Source: Metabacillus rhizolycopersici (GTDB taxonomy: Bacteria; Bacillota; Bacilli; Bacillales; Bacillaceae). From it: a stretch of DNA of 12,735 bases. The stretch is from positions 1-12,735 of the forward strand of contig NZ_JAIQUM010000105.1 of the NCBI RefSeq assembly GCF_020075705.1. The letters are read 5' to 3'. Every line of letters starts with the position of its first letter. Position 1 is the stretch's first letter. A program made the position numbers and the translations under genes. Below, in pieces: positions 7,309-12,735 of this stretch. A model generated the notes under the pieces. That model saw only the letters and a program-made list of their open reading frames with translations, did no database searches and was not told the origin of the DNA.

Positions 7309-7377
7309 GCTAACGCCTAACCGAAATTCATCCCCTCCCTACTTACTTCGTTCCTTGAGGAAGGGGACTTCTTTCGG
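7305..7377 (+). repeat. Right-end hairpins of the IscB element
   Basis: TTAGGC/GCCTAA (7305-7310 with 7315-7320) overlaps the iscB stop. Next comes a 57-base structure: CCGAAA/TTTCGG, a symmetric four-base internal loop, TCCCCT/AGGGGA, and a short CCT/AGG extension (7338-7340 with 7358-7360). It matches the usual architecture of IS200/IS605 right ends and may also act as a transcription barrier, though it lacks a T-run. Confidence 0.75.
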
Positions 7378-7510
7378 AAAGCTGTTAAAAGTCATCGTGG
7401 GAATAGGAACACCATTAGTGGTTGCTGTTATTTGGGGTATGTTCGGTTCTCCAGCCGCACCGTTTAAAGTTAGTTTCCCAGTGGAACTACTATTAGAGAT
7501 ATTCATTTAT

Positions 7511-7650
7511 CCCACCTTAACGGGCAGTAAAACTCTTAATGAAAGATTCGAGAGCTAAGTGGGAGATAACTGCCCGTAAAGATCCGATAAGTCTCGCTAA
7601 CCATCAGTGGGGGATGAAGAAAACCCCCACTGATGGAAGTCGCACTTTAT
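7511..7650 (+). mobile_element. bcr1-like miniature element (140 bp) flanked by TTTAT
   Basis: The insert starts after TTTAT (7506-7510) and ends with TTTAT (7646-7650); deleting 7511-7650 rejoins ...IFIY with GAATLALY in frame. Internal structure: CCATCAGTGGGGG (7601-7613) and CCCCCACTGATGG (7624-7636) form a perfect 13-bp hairpin with a 10-base loop. ACGGGCAGT (7520-7528) pairs with ACTGCCCGT (7569-7577), and CCCACCTTA (7511-7519) pairs with TAAGTGGG (7556-7563) with one bulge. Size, TTTAT flanks and hairpins recall the bcr1 repeat of the Bacillus cereus group and similar IS200/IS605-derived palindromic elements. It encodes no protein and must rely on a transposase supplied in trans. Confidence 0.8.
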
Positions 7651-7758
7651 GGAGCTGCAACTCTAGCATTATATGCATCAGGCAAAACATCACTATCGGT
7701 CATGTTTATAATCGTCGCCATTTTGAATAAAGTCCTTATGATTGTTTGGCAACAATGA

Positions 7759-8008
7759 AGATTGGAGAATTTGATGAATTGTTAAAAAATGTTAATGGTA
7801 AATTTATCTTCATTAAAATAAGTGCTCGAAACGTAGTAAAACATCTTCAAATAATATGAATGTTTGTTTCTACATCGCCTATTCAAGAAAAATTGTAATG
7901 TATAGTAAATCAAGTGACAAAACAGCCATGCTAGAATATACCCTACCTCCTATCTACATCCCTCTTCATGATCTATCAATGCTATGATAAGAATAATCGA
8001 ATGAACTT
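7759..8008. other. Non-coding gap before the MATE gene
   Basis: About 250 AT-rich bases with no convincing ORF, RNA gene or terminator. A possible sigma-A promoter for the MATE gene is GTGACA (7914-7919), 17-bp spacer, TATACC (7937-7942); its -10 box is only four of six. This would leave an untranslated leader of about 75 bases. Confidence 0.4.
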
Positions 8009-8024
8009 GAGAGGGAGTAATGGT

Positions 8025-9386
8025 ATGAATCAACATGATTTTACGAAGGGAAATATCATGAAGCAAATCTGGCTTTTTTCACTGCCGATGATGCTGACAA
8101 ACTTATTGCAAGTATCTTACCAGCTTATTGATAGCCTGTGGGTTGGGAATCTCCTGGGAGCCAATTCTCTAGGGGCAATTGCAGTTTCAAGTACGGTCAT
8201 TTTCACCATTTTATCATTTATCATTGGAATAAATAATGCGACATTAACAATCCTTTCTCAACATAAAGGCCAGGGAAATGAAAAGGGTCTAAAAAACTAT
8301 ATTAATGCGTTTGTTGTCATCTTATCGATCTTATCTGTGTGTTTGGGGATAATTGGCTACTTTTTATCAGAAGCTATCTTAACATTGCTTGGAACACCAG
8401 CTTCAATGATTGCTGATGCAACCGCCTATCTTCAAATTAATTTTATCGGGATCTTATTTTTATTTGGTTACAATTTCATTGCGACAGTTTTAAGAGCATT
8501 AGGTGATAGTAAAACACCTATCCGATACGTGATGATTGCTGTTATCTTGAATGCGATCCTTGATCCGATCTTTATTCATGTTTTTGGGTTTGGAATTGAA
8601 GGTGCAGCTTATGCAACCATTCTTTCGCAAGGTATAGCTTTCCTATATGGAATCGTTGATACGTTGAAACGAAAAATCATCCCATTTATTCTGCCAAAAC
8701 TACCGACGAAGGAGGAAGCATCTCAGATTCTGAAATTAGGAATTCCTTCAGGCTTACAAATGATGGTCATATCAGCAGGAATGATGGCGATTATGAGTGT
8801 TGTAAACTCCTTCGGGAATGATGTTGTAGCCGGATTTAGTGCGGCTAGCCGGCTCGATAGTTTGATCATGATACCTGCAATGGCACTTGGTACAGCTGTT
8901 AATAGTATGGCTGGACAAAATATTGGCGCAAATAAATGGGATAGAGTCCACCAAATTGCCAAATATGGCGTTCTGTTTAATTTGTTGATAATGATTTTTA
9001 TAAGTAGCTTCATTATTTTGTTTGCTGAAATGGCAATCAAGTTGTTTATAGATGAAAAAGATGCCGTTCATTTTGGAATGAGATATATACAGATCATTGG
9101 TTTTTTCTATCCGTTTTTAGGCATTAACTTTATTTTAAATGGCATTGTTCGTGGAGCAGGTGCAATGTTTCAAGTTTTAGTTTTAAATGTGATTTCATTT
9201 TGGATTCTCCGCTATCCATTAACCTATCTTTGTTCATTATGGTTAGGTGAAAATGGTATAGCTGTCGGAATGGGACTAAGCTTTGTGATAAGTAGTGTCA
9301 TTGCATTTGGGTATTATAAGCTTGGAAAATGGCAGGAAATACAGCTTGTGGTAGAGAAGGAACAGAAAACGAGTGCACAGTCGTAA
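8025..9386 (+). CDS. MATE-family multidrug/cation efflux transporter
   Basis: A 453-residue, about 12-helix inner-membrane protein of the usual MATE length. It opens with the family-typical pattern of a short cytosolic KGNIMKQIWLFSLPMML, then QVSYQLIDSLWVGNLLG, and at the end of the first half shows the repeat-like LRALGDSKTPIRYVMIA. The second half repeats the fold (IPSGLQMMVISAG, VNSMAGQNIGANKWDR). MATE proteins exchange Na+ or H+ for organic cations and drugs. Start chosen at ATG 8025 behind GAGAGGGAG (8009-8017); an in-frame ATG at 7968 lacks a ribosome site and adds a hydrophilic 19-residue piece foreign to the family. It appears monocistronic; no clear terminator precedes the T-box promoter 20 bp downstream. 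Substrate unknown. Confidence 0.93.
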   Translation: MNQHDFTKGNIMKQIWLFSLPMMLTNLLQVSYQLIDSLWVGNLLGANSLGAIAVSSTVIFTILSFIIGINNATLTILSQHKGQGNEKGLKNYINAFVVILSILSVCLGIIGYFLSEAILTLLGTPASMIADATAYLQINFIGILFLFGYNFIATVLRALGDSKTPIRYVMIAVILNAILDPIFIHVFGFGIEGAAYATILSQGIAFLYGIVDTLKRKIIPFILPKLPTKEEASQILKLGIPSGLQMMVISAGMMAIMSVVNSFGNDVVAGFSAASRLDSLIMIPAMALGTAVNSMAGQNIGANKWDRVHQIAKYGVLFNLLIMIFISSFIILFAEMAIKLFIDEKDAVHFGMRYIQIIGFFYPFLGINFILNGIVRGAGAMFQVLVLNVISFWILRYPLTYLCSLWLGENGIAVGMGLSFVISSVIAFGYYKLGKWQEIQLVVEKEQKTSAQS

Positions 9387-9405
9387 ACCTCTATAAATTC
9401 CAGCC

Positions 9406-9434
9406 TTGACAGAAGACAAAATACTCGGCATAAT
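9406..9434 (+). promoter_or_regulatory. Sigma-A promoter of the proBA leader
   Basis: A perfect -35 TTGACA (9406-9411) and CATAAT (9429-9434, five of six) are separated by 17 bp. Transcription would begin at about 9441, shortly before T-box Stem I. It lies 20 bp after the MATE stop codon. Confidence 0.88.
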
Positions 9435-9454
9435 ATAGACAAAATTAGCGAACG

Positions 9455-9696
9455 TTTACGGAGGACTAGTACGCGGGACTTTTTGTAGCAGAGAGTGAAG
9501 TTTATTAGCTGAAAGACTTCATAACAATAAAGCCGCTGAACCTACCTCCCGAGTCCTATGCAAACATAGGCGTTTACCTGACGTTATCAGGGTAAAGTGG
9601 GATGTGTGACTTATTTTTCGCATCCAATCAAGGTGGTACCACGGAAGCAAAGCTCTTTTCGTCCTTATTTATTTAAGGATGGAGAGAGCTTTTTTT
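9455..9696 (+). promoter_or_regulatory. T-box riboswitch, proline specifier
   Basis: The proBA leader senses uncharged tRNA. Stem I is closed by GGACT (9463-9467) with AGTCC (9552-9556) and contains the AGTA loop-E motif (9468-9471), AGAGAGT (9490-9496) and GCTGAAAG (9508-9515). The specifier triplet is CCT (9541-9543), followed by the usual purine, reading as proline. Stem II-type hairpin CCTATG/CATAGG (9555-9570) and TTTACCTGA/TCAGGGTAAA (9573-9596) follow. The T-box AAGGTGGTACCACGG (9630-9644) carries the TGGT bulge that pairs with the tRNA acceptor end. Uncharged tRNA-Pro would stabilise the antiterminator and allow proBA transcription. Confidence 0.95.
9649..9696 (+). terminator. T-box-controlled terminator
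   Basis: AAAGCTCT (9649-9656) pairs with AGAGCTTT (9685-9692), and TCCTTA (9662-9667) with TAAGGA (9674-9679); a T-run reaches 9696. It is mutually exclusive with the T-box antiterminator just upstream. Confidence 0.93.
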
Positions 9697-9732
9697 AGTA
9701 TCAGAATTTATATGTTTTGTACTTAGTTTTGG

Positions 9733-9850
9733 TGTCTAGCTCCAGCGCCTAGCCCCTCTTGGGTCATAAGCCAATCAGGAATTGAAGGTAAAAAACACCT
9801 TCTATTCCTGATCGTCTTATGCTTGTCAGGGCTGAACAAGGCGCTTGCGC
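9733..9850. repeat. Long hairpin intergenic repeat in the proBA leader
   Basis: Nested arms: AGCGCCT (9744-9750) with AGGCGCT (9839-9845), AGCCC (9751-9755) with GGGCT (9829-9833), CATAAG (9765-9770) with CTTATG (9816-9821), ATCAGGAAT (9774-9782) with ATTCCTGAT (9804-9812), and GAAGGT (9784-9789) with ACCTTC (9797-9802). The outer segments (TGTCTAGCTCCAGCGCCTAG; GGGCTGAACAAGGCGCTTGC) resemble a hairpin repeat I know from intergenic regions of many Bacillaceae genomes; the inner part differs between copies. No coding potential. Confidence 0.85.
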
Positions 9851-9921
9851 TTTTCTTAGTATACACTAACAAGTAGGTATCAATGAAGTTGATTGTAGAA
9901 AGATAGTGAGGGAAAGAAATT

Positions 9922-11022
9922 ATGGAAAAAAAGCGAATTGTTGTCAAAATCGGTAGCAGTTCATTAACGAATGCTAAGGGACAAATCGATCATGAGAAAT
10001 TATTAGATCATGTTCATGCAGTGGCAGCACTACGTGAGGCAGGACATGAGGTGTTACTTGTATCATCAGGTGCAGTAGCAGCAGGCTTTGCACGTTTAGG
10101 CTACCCATCACGACCGACAACGTTAAAAGGAAAGCAGGCAGCAGCAGCCGTAGGTCAAAGTCTTCTCGTTCAATCGTATATTGCTCAATTTAGTCAATTT
10201 GATCTTATTCCTGCTCAAATTCTCCTAACAAGAAATGACTTTTCAAAGCAGGAACGATATAAAAATGCTTATGCGACGATTACTGAGCTACTAGAACGTG
10301 GAATTTTACCAATTATTAATGAAAATGATACTGTTTCAGTTGAAGAGCTTACGTTTGGTGATAATGATATGCTTTCTGCGCTTGTTAGCGGACTTGTCCA
10401 TGCTGATCAGCTTATTATTTTGACAGATATTAATGGATTATATGATTCAAATCCGCGTAAAAACCCGTTAGCACATAAATATGATTTCTTACCAGAGGTT
10501 ACGGATGATTTGTTTCAATCGGCAGAAGGAGCCGGAACAAAGGTAGGAACAGGTGGAATGAAATCCAAATTAATGGCTGCTAAAACAGCAATCTCGTTAG
10601 GAGTTCAGGTGTTCATTGGCCTTGGAAAAGGAAGCCAAAAGCTACTTGACATCATTCAAGGTGATGGGGATGGAACATATATTGGCAAAGAGGGTCTTGC
10701 TTCGATTAATAATAGCAGACAATGGATTGCGTTTCATTCGGAAGTATCCGGAACGATTTTCGTCGATCAAGGAGCAGAGGATGCACTTCTATACAATGGA
10801 AAAAGCCTACTTCCTGCCGGTGTATATGACGTTAAAGGTTCATTTGAAAAATGTGATGTGGTAGAAGTGATTGGACCAAATGGATTACTTGGAAAGGGCG
10901 AGGTTCTTTTTTCTTCAACTGAATTAAAAAAATTCATGGGGAAACGAAGTGAAGAGTTTAGTAAGGATGAGGTTTTATCATCAAATGTTGTCATTCATCG
11001 TAATAAATGGGTAAAAGCATAA
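9922..11022 (+). CDS. proB: Glutamate 5-kinase
   Basis: A 366-residue cytosolic enzyme that phosphorylates L-glutamate to gamma-glutamyl phosphate, the first and normally proline-inhibited step of proline synthesis. The amino-acid-kinase domain shows KIGSSSLT (9-16), VSSGAVAAG (47-55), [11 protein letters not shown] (133-143), FGDNDMLSA (145-153), [11 protein letters not shown] (168-178) and GTGGMKSK (209-216). A C-terminal PUA domain follows (about 273-355, [20 protein letters not shown]). Length is typical for the PUA-containing bacterial form. Ribosome site GAGGGA at 9908-9913. The stop TAA overlaps the ribosome site of proA. Transcription is set by the T-box leader upstream, so this is the biosynthetic, proline-starvation-induced copy. 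Confidence 0.98.
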   Translation: MEKKRIVVKIGSSSLTNAKGQIDHEKLLDHVHAVAALREAGHEVLLVSSGAVAAGFARLGYPSRPTTLKGKQAAAAVGQSLLVQSYIAQFSQFDLIPAQILLTRNDFSKQERYKNAYATITELLERGILPIINENDTVSVEELTFGDNDMLSALVSGLVHADQLIILTDINGLYDSNPRKNPLAHKYDFLPEVTDDLFQSAEGAGTKVGTGGMKSKLMAAKTAISLGVQVFIGLGKGSQKLLDIIQGDGDGTYIGKEGLASINNSRQWIAFHSEVSGTIFVDQGAEDALLYNGKSLLPAGVYDVKGSFEKCDVVEVIGPNGLLGKGEVLFSSTELKKFMGKRSEEFSKDEVLSSNVVIHRNKWVKA

Positions 11023-11036
11023 AGGAGGTAAAGGAA

Positions 11037-12281
11037 ATGAGTGAGATTTTACAAAAAGGAAAATTAGCAAAAGAAGCAAGTTTTGTGCTGGTGGACATAT
11101 CGACGGAGGATAAAAACCAAGCGTTAGCGAAAATTGCTGATCAGCTACTAATAGATCAAGCATTTATATTAGAAGAAAATCAAAAGGATCTTGCATCTGG
11201 TAAAGAAAATGGATTATCTGAAAGTGTGCTAGATCGCATCATGTTAAATGAAAAACGGATTCAAGATATGGCTGACGCGATTCGGCTGTTAATCGAACTC
11301 AAAGACCCTATCGGCGAAACCTTGGAGACAATCCAGAAGGAAAATGGACTTCGTATTAAGAAGAATCGCGTGCCACTAGGTGTCATTGGCATGATTTATG
11401 AAGCAAGACCGAATGTAACGATTGATGCGGCAACACTTACATTAAAAACTGGAAATGCTGTGATTTTAAGAGGTAGTTCGTCTGCAAGTTTTTCAAATAA
11501 GGCGCTCGTTCAATCGATCCATACAGCATTAGAAAAAAGCAATGTACCTGTTGATGCGGTCCAATTAATCGAAGATACAAGTAGGGAAACTGCGAAAGAG
11601 TTATTTCATTTAAAAGAGTATTTAGATGTACTAATTCCTCGTGGTGGGAAAAATCTGATTGATACAGTTGTGCGAGAGGCAACTGTCCCAGTTCTTGAAA
11701 CTGGCGCGGGTAATTGCCATGTGTTTATCGATGAATCAGCTGACTATAAAATGGCTGAACGTATTGTAATCAATGGAAAAACACAAAGACCTTCAGTATG
11801 TAATGCAATTGAAACAGTATTACTAGAAGAAAAATGGTTTGCAAAGCATGGTAAGGATTTACTTGAAACGATACATGATCACGGTGTTGAAATTTATGGA
11901 GATGAAGCTGTCTGTAGCGCATTCGGTGCTGCAAAGTTAGCGACTGAAGAGGATTGGTACACGGAGTACTTAGCTCTTTCTATCAGTGTGAAGATCATTA
12001 AAGATGTCGATGAAGCGATTCAACACATTAATAAATATGGAACGAATCATTCTGAAGCAATTATTACGGAACAAGAGGCACATGCCAATAAATTTTTAAG
12101 TAAAGTAGATGCGGCAGCGGTTTACCATAATGCCTCAACTCGCTTTACTGATGGCTCCGAATTCGGCTATGGAGCAGAAATTGGCATCAGCACACAAAAG
12201 CTCCATGCAAGGGGCCCAATGGGATTAAACGCGTTAACATCAAGTAAGTTTTTTGTTTATGGAACAGGCCAAATTCGGTAA
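11037..12281 (+). CDS. proA: Gamma-glutamyl phosphate reductase
   Basis: A 414-residue aldehyde-dehydrogenase-fold enzyme that reduces gamma-glutamyl phosphate with NADPH to glutamate-5-semialdehyde, the second step of proline synthesis; the product cyclises to the substrate of ProC, which is not in this window. Landmarks are [18 protein letters not shown] (111-128), [12 protein letters not shown] (139-150), LIPRGGK (199-205), [10 protein letters not shown] (221-230) and catalytic Cys255 in [10 protein letters not shown]. The near-C-terminal [12 protein letters not shown] is also typical. Start chosen at ATG 11037, eight bases after a strong AAAGGAGG (11021-11028); the in-frame ATG at 11007 lies within proB. 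Forms an operon with proB, 14 bases between stop and start, and is closed by the terminator at 12308-12348. Confidence 0.98.
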   Translation: MSEILQKGKLAKEASFVLVDISTEDKNQALAKIADQLLIDQAFILEENQKDLASGKENGLSESVLDRIMLNEKRIQDMADAIRLLIELKDPIGETLETIQKENGLRIKKNRVPLGVIGMIYEARPNVTIDAATLTLKTGNAVILRGSSSASFSNKALVQSIHTALEKSNVPVDAVQLIEDTSRETAKELFHLKEYLDVLIPRGGKNLIDTVVREATVPVLETGAGNCHVFIDESADYKMAERIVINGKTQRPSVCNAIETVLLEEKWFAKHGKDLLETIHDHGVEIYGDEAVCSAFGAAKLATEEDWYTEYLALSISVKIIKDVDEAIQHINKYGTNHSEAIITEQEAHANKFLSKVDAAAVYHNASTRFTDGSEFGYGAEIGISTQKLHARGPMGLNALTSSKFFVYGTGQIR

Positions 12282-12307
12282 TATGTGATTTTCTTACTAG
12301 TGGGATG

Positions 12308-12348
12308 GAGCTTAACTTAGGATGCAGATCTTAGGTTAAGCTCTTTTT
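12308..12348 (+). terminator. Rho-independent terminator of proBA
   Basis: GAGCTTAACTTAGGA (12308-12322) pairs with TCTTAGGTTAAGCTC (12329-12343) through 15 positions, two of them G:U type, followed by five T. Confidence 0.95.
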
Positions 12349-12411
12349 GTATGCCAAGCTTTGTGGGAATTCCAAAAGAATGGTGGAAAAAACTTGATTA
12401 ATGGAGGGGAA

Positions 12412-12486
12412 ATGAGAGTTAGTGGTGGGAAGAATATGATCAATAGTGGAATTTGTAGCTTTGTAAAGAAGATTGATCGTTTATAA
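12412..12486 (+). CDS. Possible 24-residue peptide gene
   Basis: An ATG at 12412 lies just behind a purine-rich GGAGGGGA (12403-12410); the ORF runs to TAA at 12484 and ends 11 bp before an intrinsic terminator. The product begins MRVSGGKNMINSG, contains one cysteine (ICSFVKK) and ends in the basic/hydrophobic IDRL; there is no signal peptide. Ribosome-site spacing is short (about four to five bases) and no clear promoter was found. It could be a real small protein, a leader peptide or chance. No family recognised. Confidence 0.3.
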   Translation: MRVSGGKNMINSGICSFVKKIDRL

Positions 12487-12497
12487 AAAGTTTGATT

Positions 12498-12525
12498 AAA
12501 AATCCTGTGATATACAGGATTTTTT
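12498..12525 (+). terminator. Rho-independent terminator, possibly bidirectional
   Basis: AAAAATCCTGT (12498-12508) and ACAGGATTTTT (12514-12524) form a perfect 11-bp stem with a GATAT loop; T-runs on one strand and A-runs on the other allow termination from both sides. It stands alone, about 150 bp after the proBA terminator, implying a separate short transcript (see the 24-codon ORF). Confidence 0.9.
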
Positions 12526-12634
12526 CTTGTTCAGCAAACGGGCCAGATTGTTTAGTAACTTCTAGTAAGATAAAACAATATTGTGAAGAAATGCACTTGA
12601 ACTAAAGGGCAGCATTCCTGTAATGAAGAAAAAT

Positions 12635-12669
12635 GAGGTTTGAACAAAAAATAAACCTCTTGGTATGAT
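12635..12669 (+). promoter_or_regulatory. Promoter of the next gene with overlapping inverted repeat
   Basis: TTGAAC (12640-12645), 18-bp spacer and TATGAT (12664-12669) preceded by an extended -10 TG (12661-12662). An inverted repeat, GAGGTTT (12635-12641) with AAACCTC (12653-12659), overlaps the -35 box and spacer and could be an operator. Confidence 0.7.
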
Positions 12670-12674
12670 ATGAG

Positions 12675-12703
12675 TGTCCAAAAGCTGGCCAGCGAAAAGG
12701 ACA
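12675..12703. promoter_or_regulatory. Composite dyad at the transcription start of the next gene
   Basis: TGTCC (12675-12679) and GGACA (12699-12703) flank a perfect palindrome GCTGGCCAGC (12684-12693), with A-rich tracts between. It begins six bases after the -10 box, where a repressor would block initiation. The palindrome has no room for a loop, so a DNA operator is more likely than an RNA hairpin. The binding protein is unknown. Confidence 0.55.
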
Positions 12704-12732
12704 AAAACATATATACCAGGAGGTCTTCGACC

Positions 12733-12735
12733 ATG
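12733..12735 (+). CDS. Start codon of a gene that continues beyond the window
   Basis: AGGAGG (12718-12723) stands nine bases before an ATG on the last three bases, behind a good promoter and dyad. This is very probably the start of the next coding sequence. Nothing can be said of the product. Confidence 0.65.

Larger units (their letters stand above)
5780..7377 (+). mobile_element. IS200/IS605-type element carrying iscB (ISC/OMEGA element), no tnpA
   Basis: The left end opens with GTCAACTACC (5781-5790) followed by a subterminal hairpin, CCACTTAGATTC (5793-5804) against GAATCT-TG-AAGTGG (5809-5822). The right end after iscB holds a small hairpin TTAGGC/GCCTAA (7305-7320) and then a large one in which CCGAAA (7321-7326) pairs with TTTCGG (7372-7377) and TCCCCT (7331-7336) with AGGGGA (7362-7367). 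Such hairpin-bearing, non-inverted-repeat ends are typical of IS200/IS605 elements. There is no transposase gene, so it would be mobilised in trans by a TnpA. The insertion splits a yrdB-like gene. The left end is fairly certain; the right junction could lie anywhere from about 7354 to 7385. Confidence 0.8.
5693..7758 (+). pseudogene. YrdB/DUF2568-family membrane protein gene interrupted by two mobile elements
   Basis: Three pieces of one small integral-membrane protein can be joined. Piece 1 (5693-5779) starts at ATG behind GAGGTAGG (5676-5683) and encodes 29 residues ending in LTSLGYWG. Piece 2 (about 7378-7510) encodes KLLKVIVGIGTPLVVAVIWG and continues to LLLEIFIY. Piece 3 (7651-7758) encodes GAATLALYASGKTSLSVMF through IVWQQ and a TGA stop. 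The order LGYWG, GIGTP, WGMFGSP, LLLE and ALYASG is that of YrdB/DUF2568 proteins (about 115-120 residues). Piece 1 is separated from piece 2 by the IscB element and piece 2 from piece 3 by a 140-bp miniature element; pieces 2 and 3 join in frame. A few codons at the first junction cannot be assigned. Third gene of the MBL-tetR operon; as it stands it cannot make the full protein. Family function is unknown. Confidence 0.85.

Noticed and set aside
7305..7377. Intrinsic terminator of iscB
   Set aside because: Hairpins are strong but no T-run follows; their form fits a transposon end.
7292..7558. 88-codon ORF spanning the iscB end and beyond
   Set aside because: It merely fuses an alternative frame of the iscB tail and transposon end with a fragment of the yrdB-like gene and part of the miniature element.
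7539..7730. 63-codon ORF
   Set aside because: Reads through the miniature element and an incorrect frame of the last yrdB piece.
7968..8024. 19-residue N-terminal extension of the MATE protein
   Set aside because: No ribosome site and no similarity to the family; ATG 8025 has a good site.
8723..9071. Minus-strand ORFs of 105 and 99 codons
   Set aside because: Shadows of the MATE gene with overlapping frames.
9723..9947. 74-codon minus-strand ORF
   Set aside because: Runs through the hairpin repeat and the proB start, no ribosome site.
11007..11036. Earlier proA start inside proB
   Set aside because: ATG 11037 follows a near-perfect ribosome site; the earlier one has none.
12552..12734. 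60-codon minus-strand ORF at the window end
   Set aside because: It covers the promoter and dyads of the next gene, starts without a ribosome site and shows no recognisable domain.

Overview
The window looks like chromosomal DNA from a member of the Bacillaceae. It is AT-rich with strong AGGAGG-type ribosome sites, a T-box-controlled proBA operon, a DUF3311/sodium-symporter pair, a CcpA-like cre site and Bacillaceae-type intergenic repeats. No rRNA, tRNA or CRISPR array was seen. I cannot name the species from sequence alone.

Layout. 1-208: four tandem copies of a 52-bp repeat (a fifth decayed) that probably continue upstream. 251-490: non-coding leader with a cre-like site. 528-2200: a small DUF3311 membrane protein overlapping a sodium:solute symporter. 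2201-2433: inverted repeats. 2434-4185: a CocE/S15-type serine hydrolase with an intact catalytic triad and its own terminator. 4260-7758: an operon of metallo-beta-lactamase-fold hydrolase, TetR-type regulator and a YrdB/DUF2568 membrane protein, headed by a promoter carrying two 17-bp palindromic operators.

The third gene of that operon (yrdB-like) is broken twice. A ~1.6-kb IS200/IS605-type element carries a full-length RNA-guided nuclease iscB (OMEGA system) with an upstream HEARO/omega-RNA region. Further on, a 140-bp bcr1-like miniature element flanked by TTTAT interrupts the gene again. Removing the 140 bp restores the reading frame exactly. The presumed IscB guide, the bases just outside the left end, is the yrdB coding sequence itself, so the nuclease is expected to be addressed to uninterrupted alleles of this gene. 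No tnpA is present, so both elements would need a transposase in trans.

7759-8024 is non-coding. 8025-9386 is a MATE efflux transporter. 9406-9696 is a sigma-A promoter and T-box riboswitch with a proline specifier (CCT), followed by a long hairpin repeat (9733-9850) that lies inside the proBA leader. 9922-12281 is proB and proA, the first two enzymatic steps of proline synthesis, closed by a terminator. 12282-12735 holds a possible 24-residue peptide gene with its own terminator, and a promoter with two dyads and a ribosome site leading to an ATG on the last three bases, evidently the start of the next gene.
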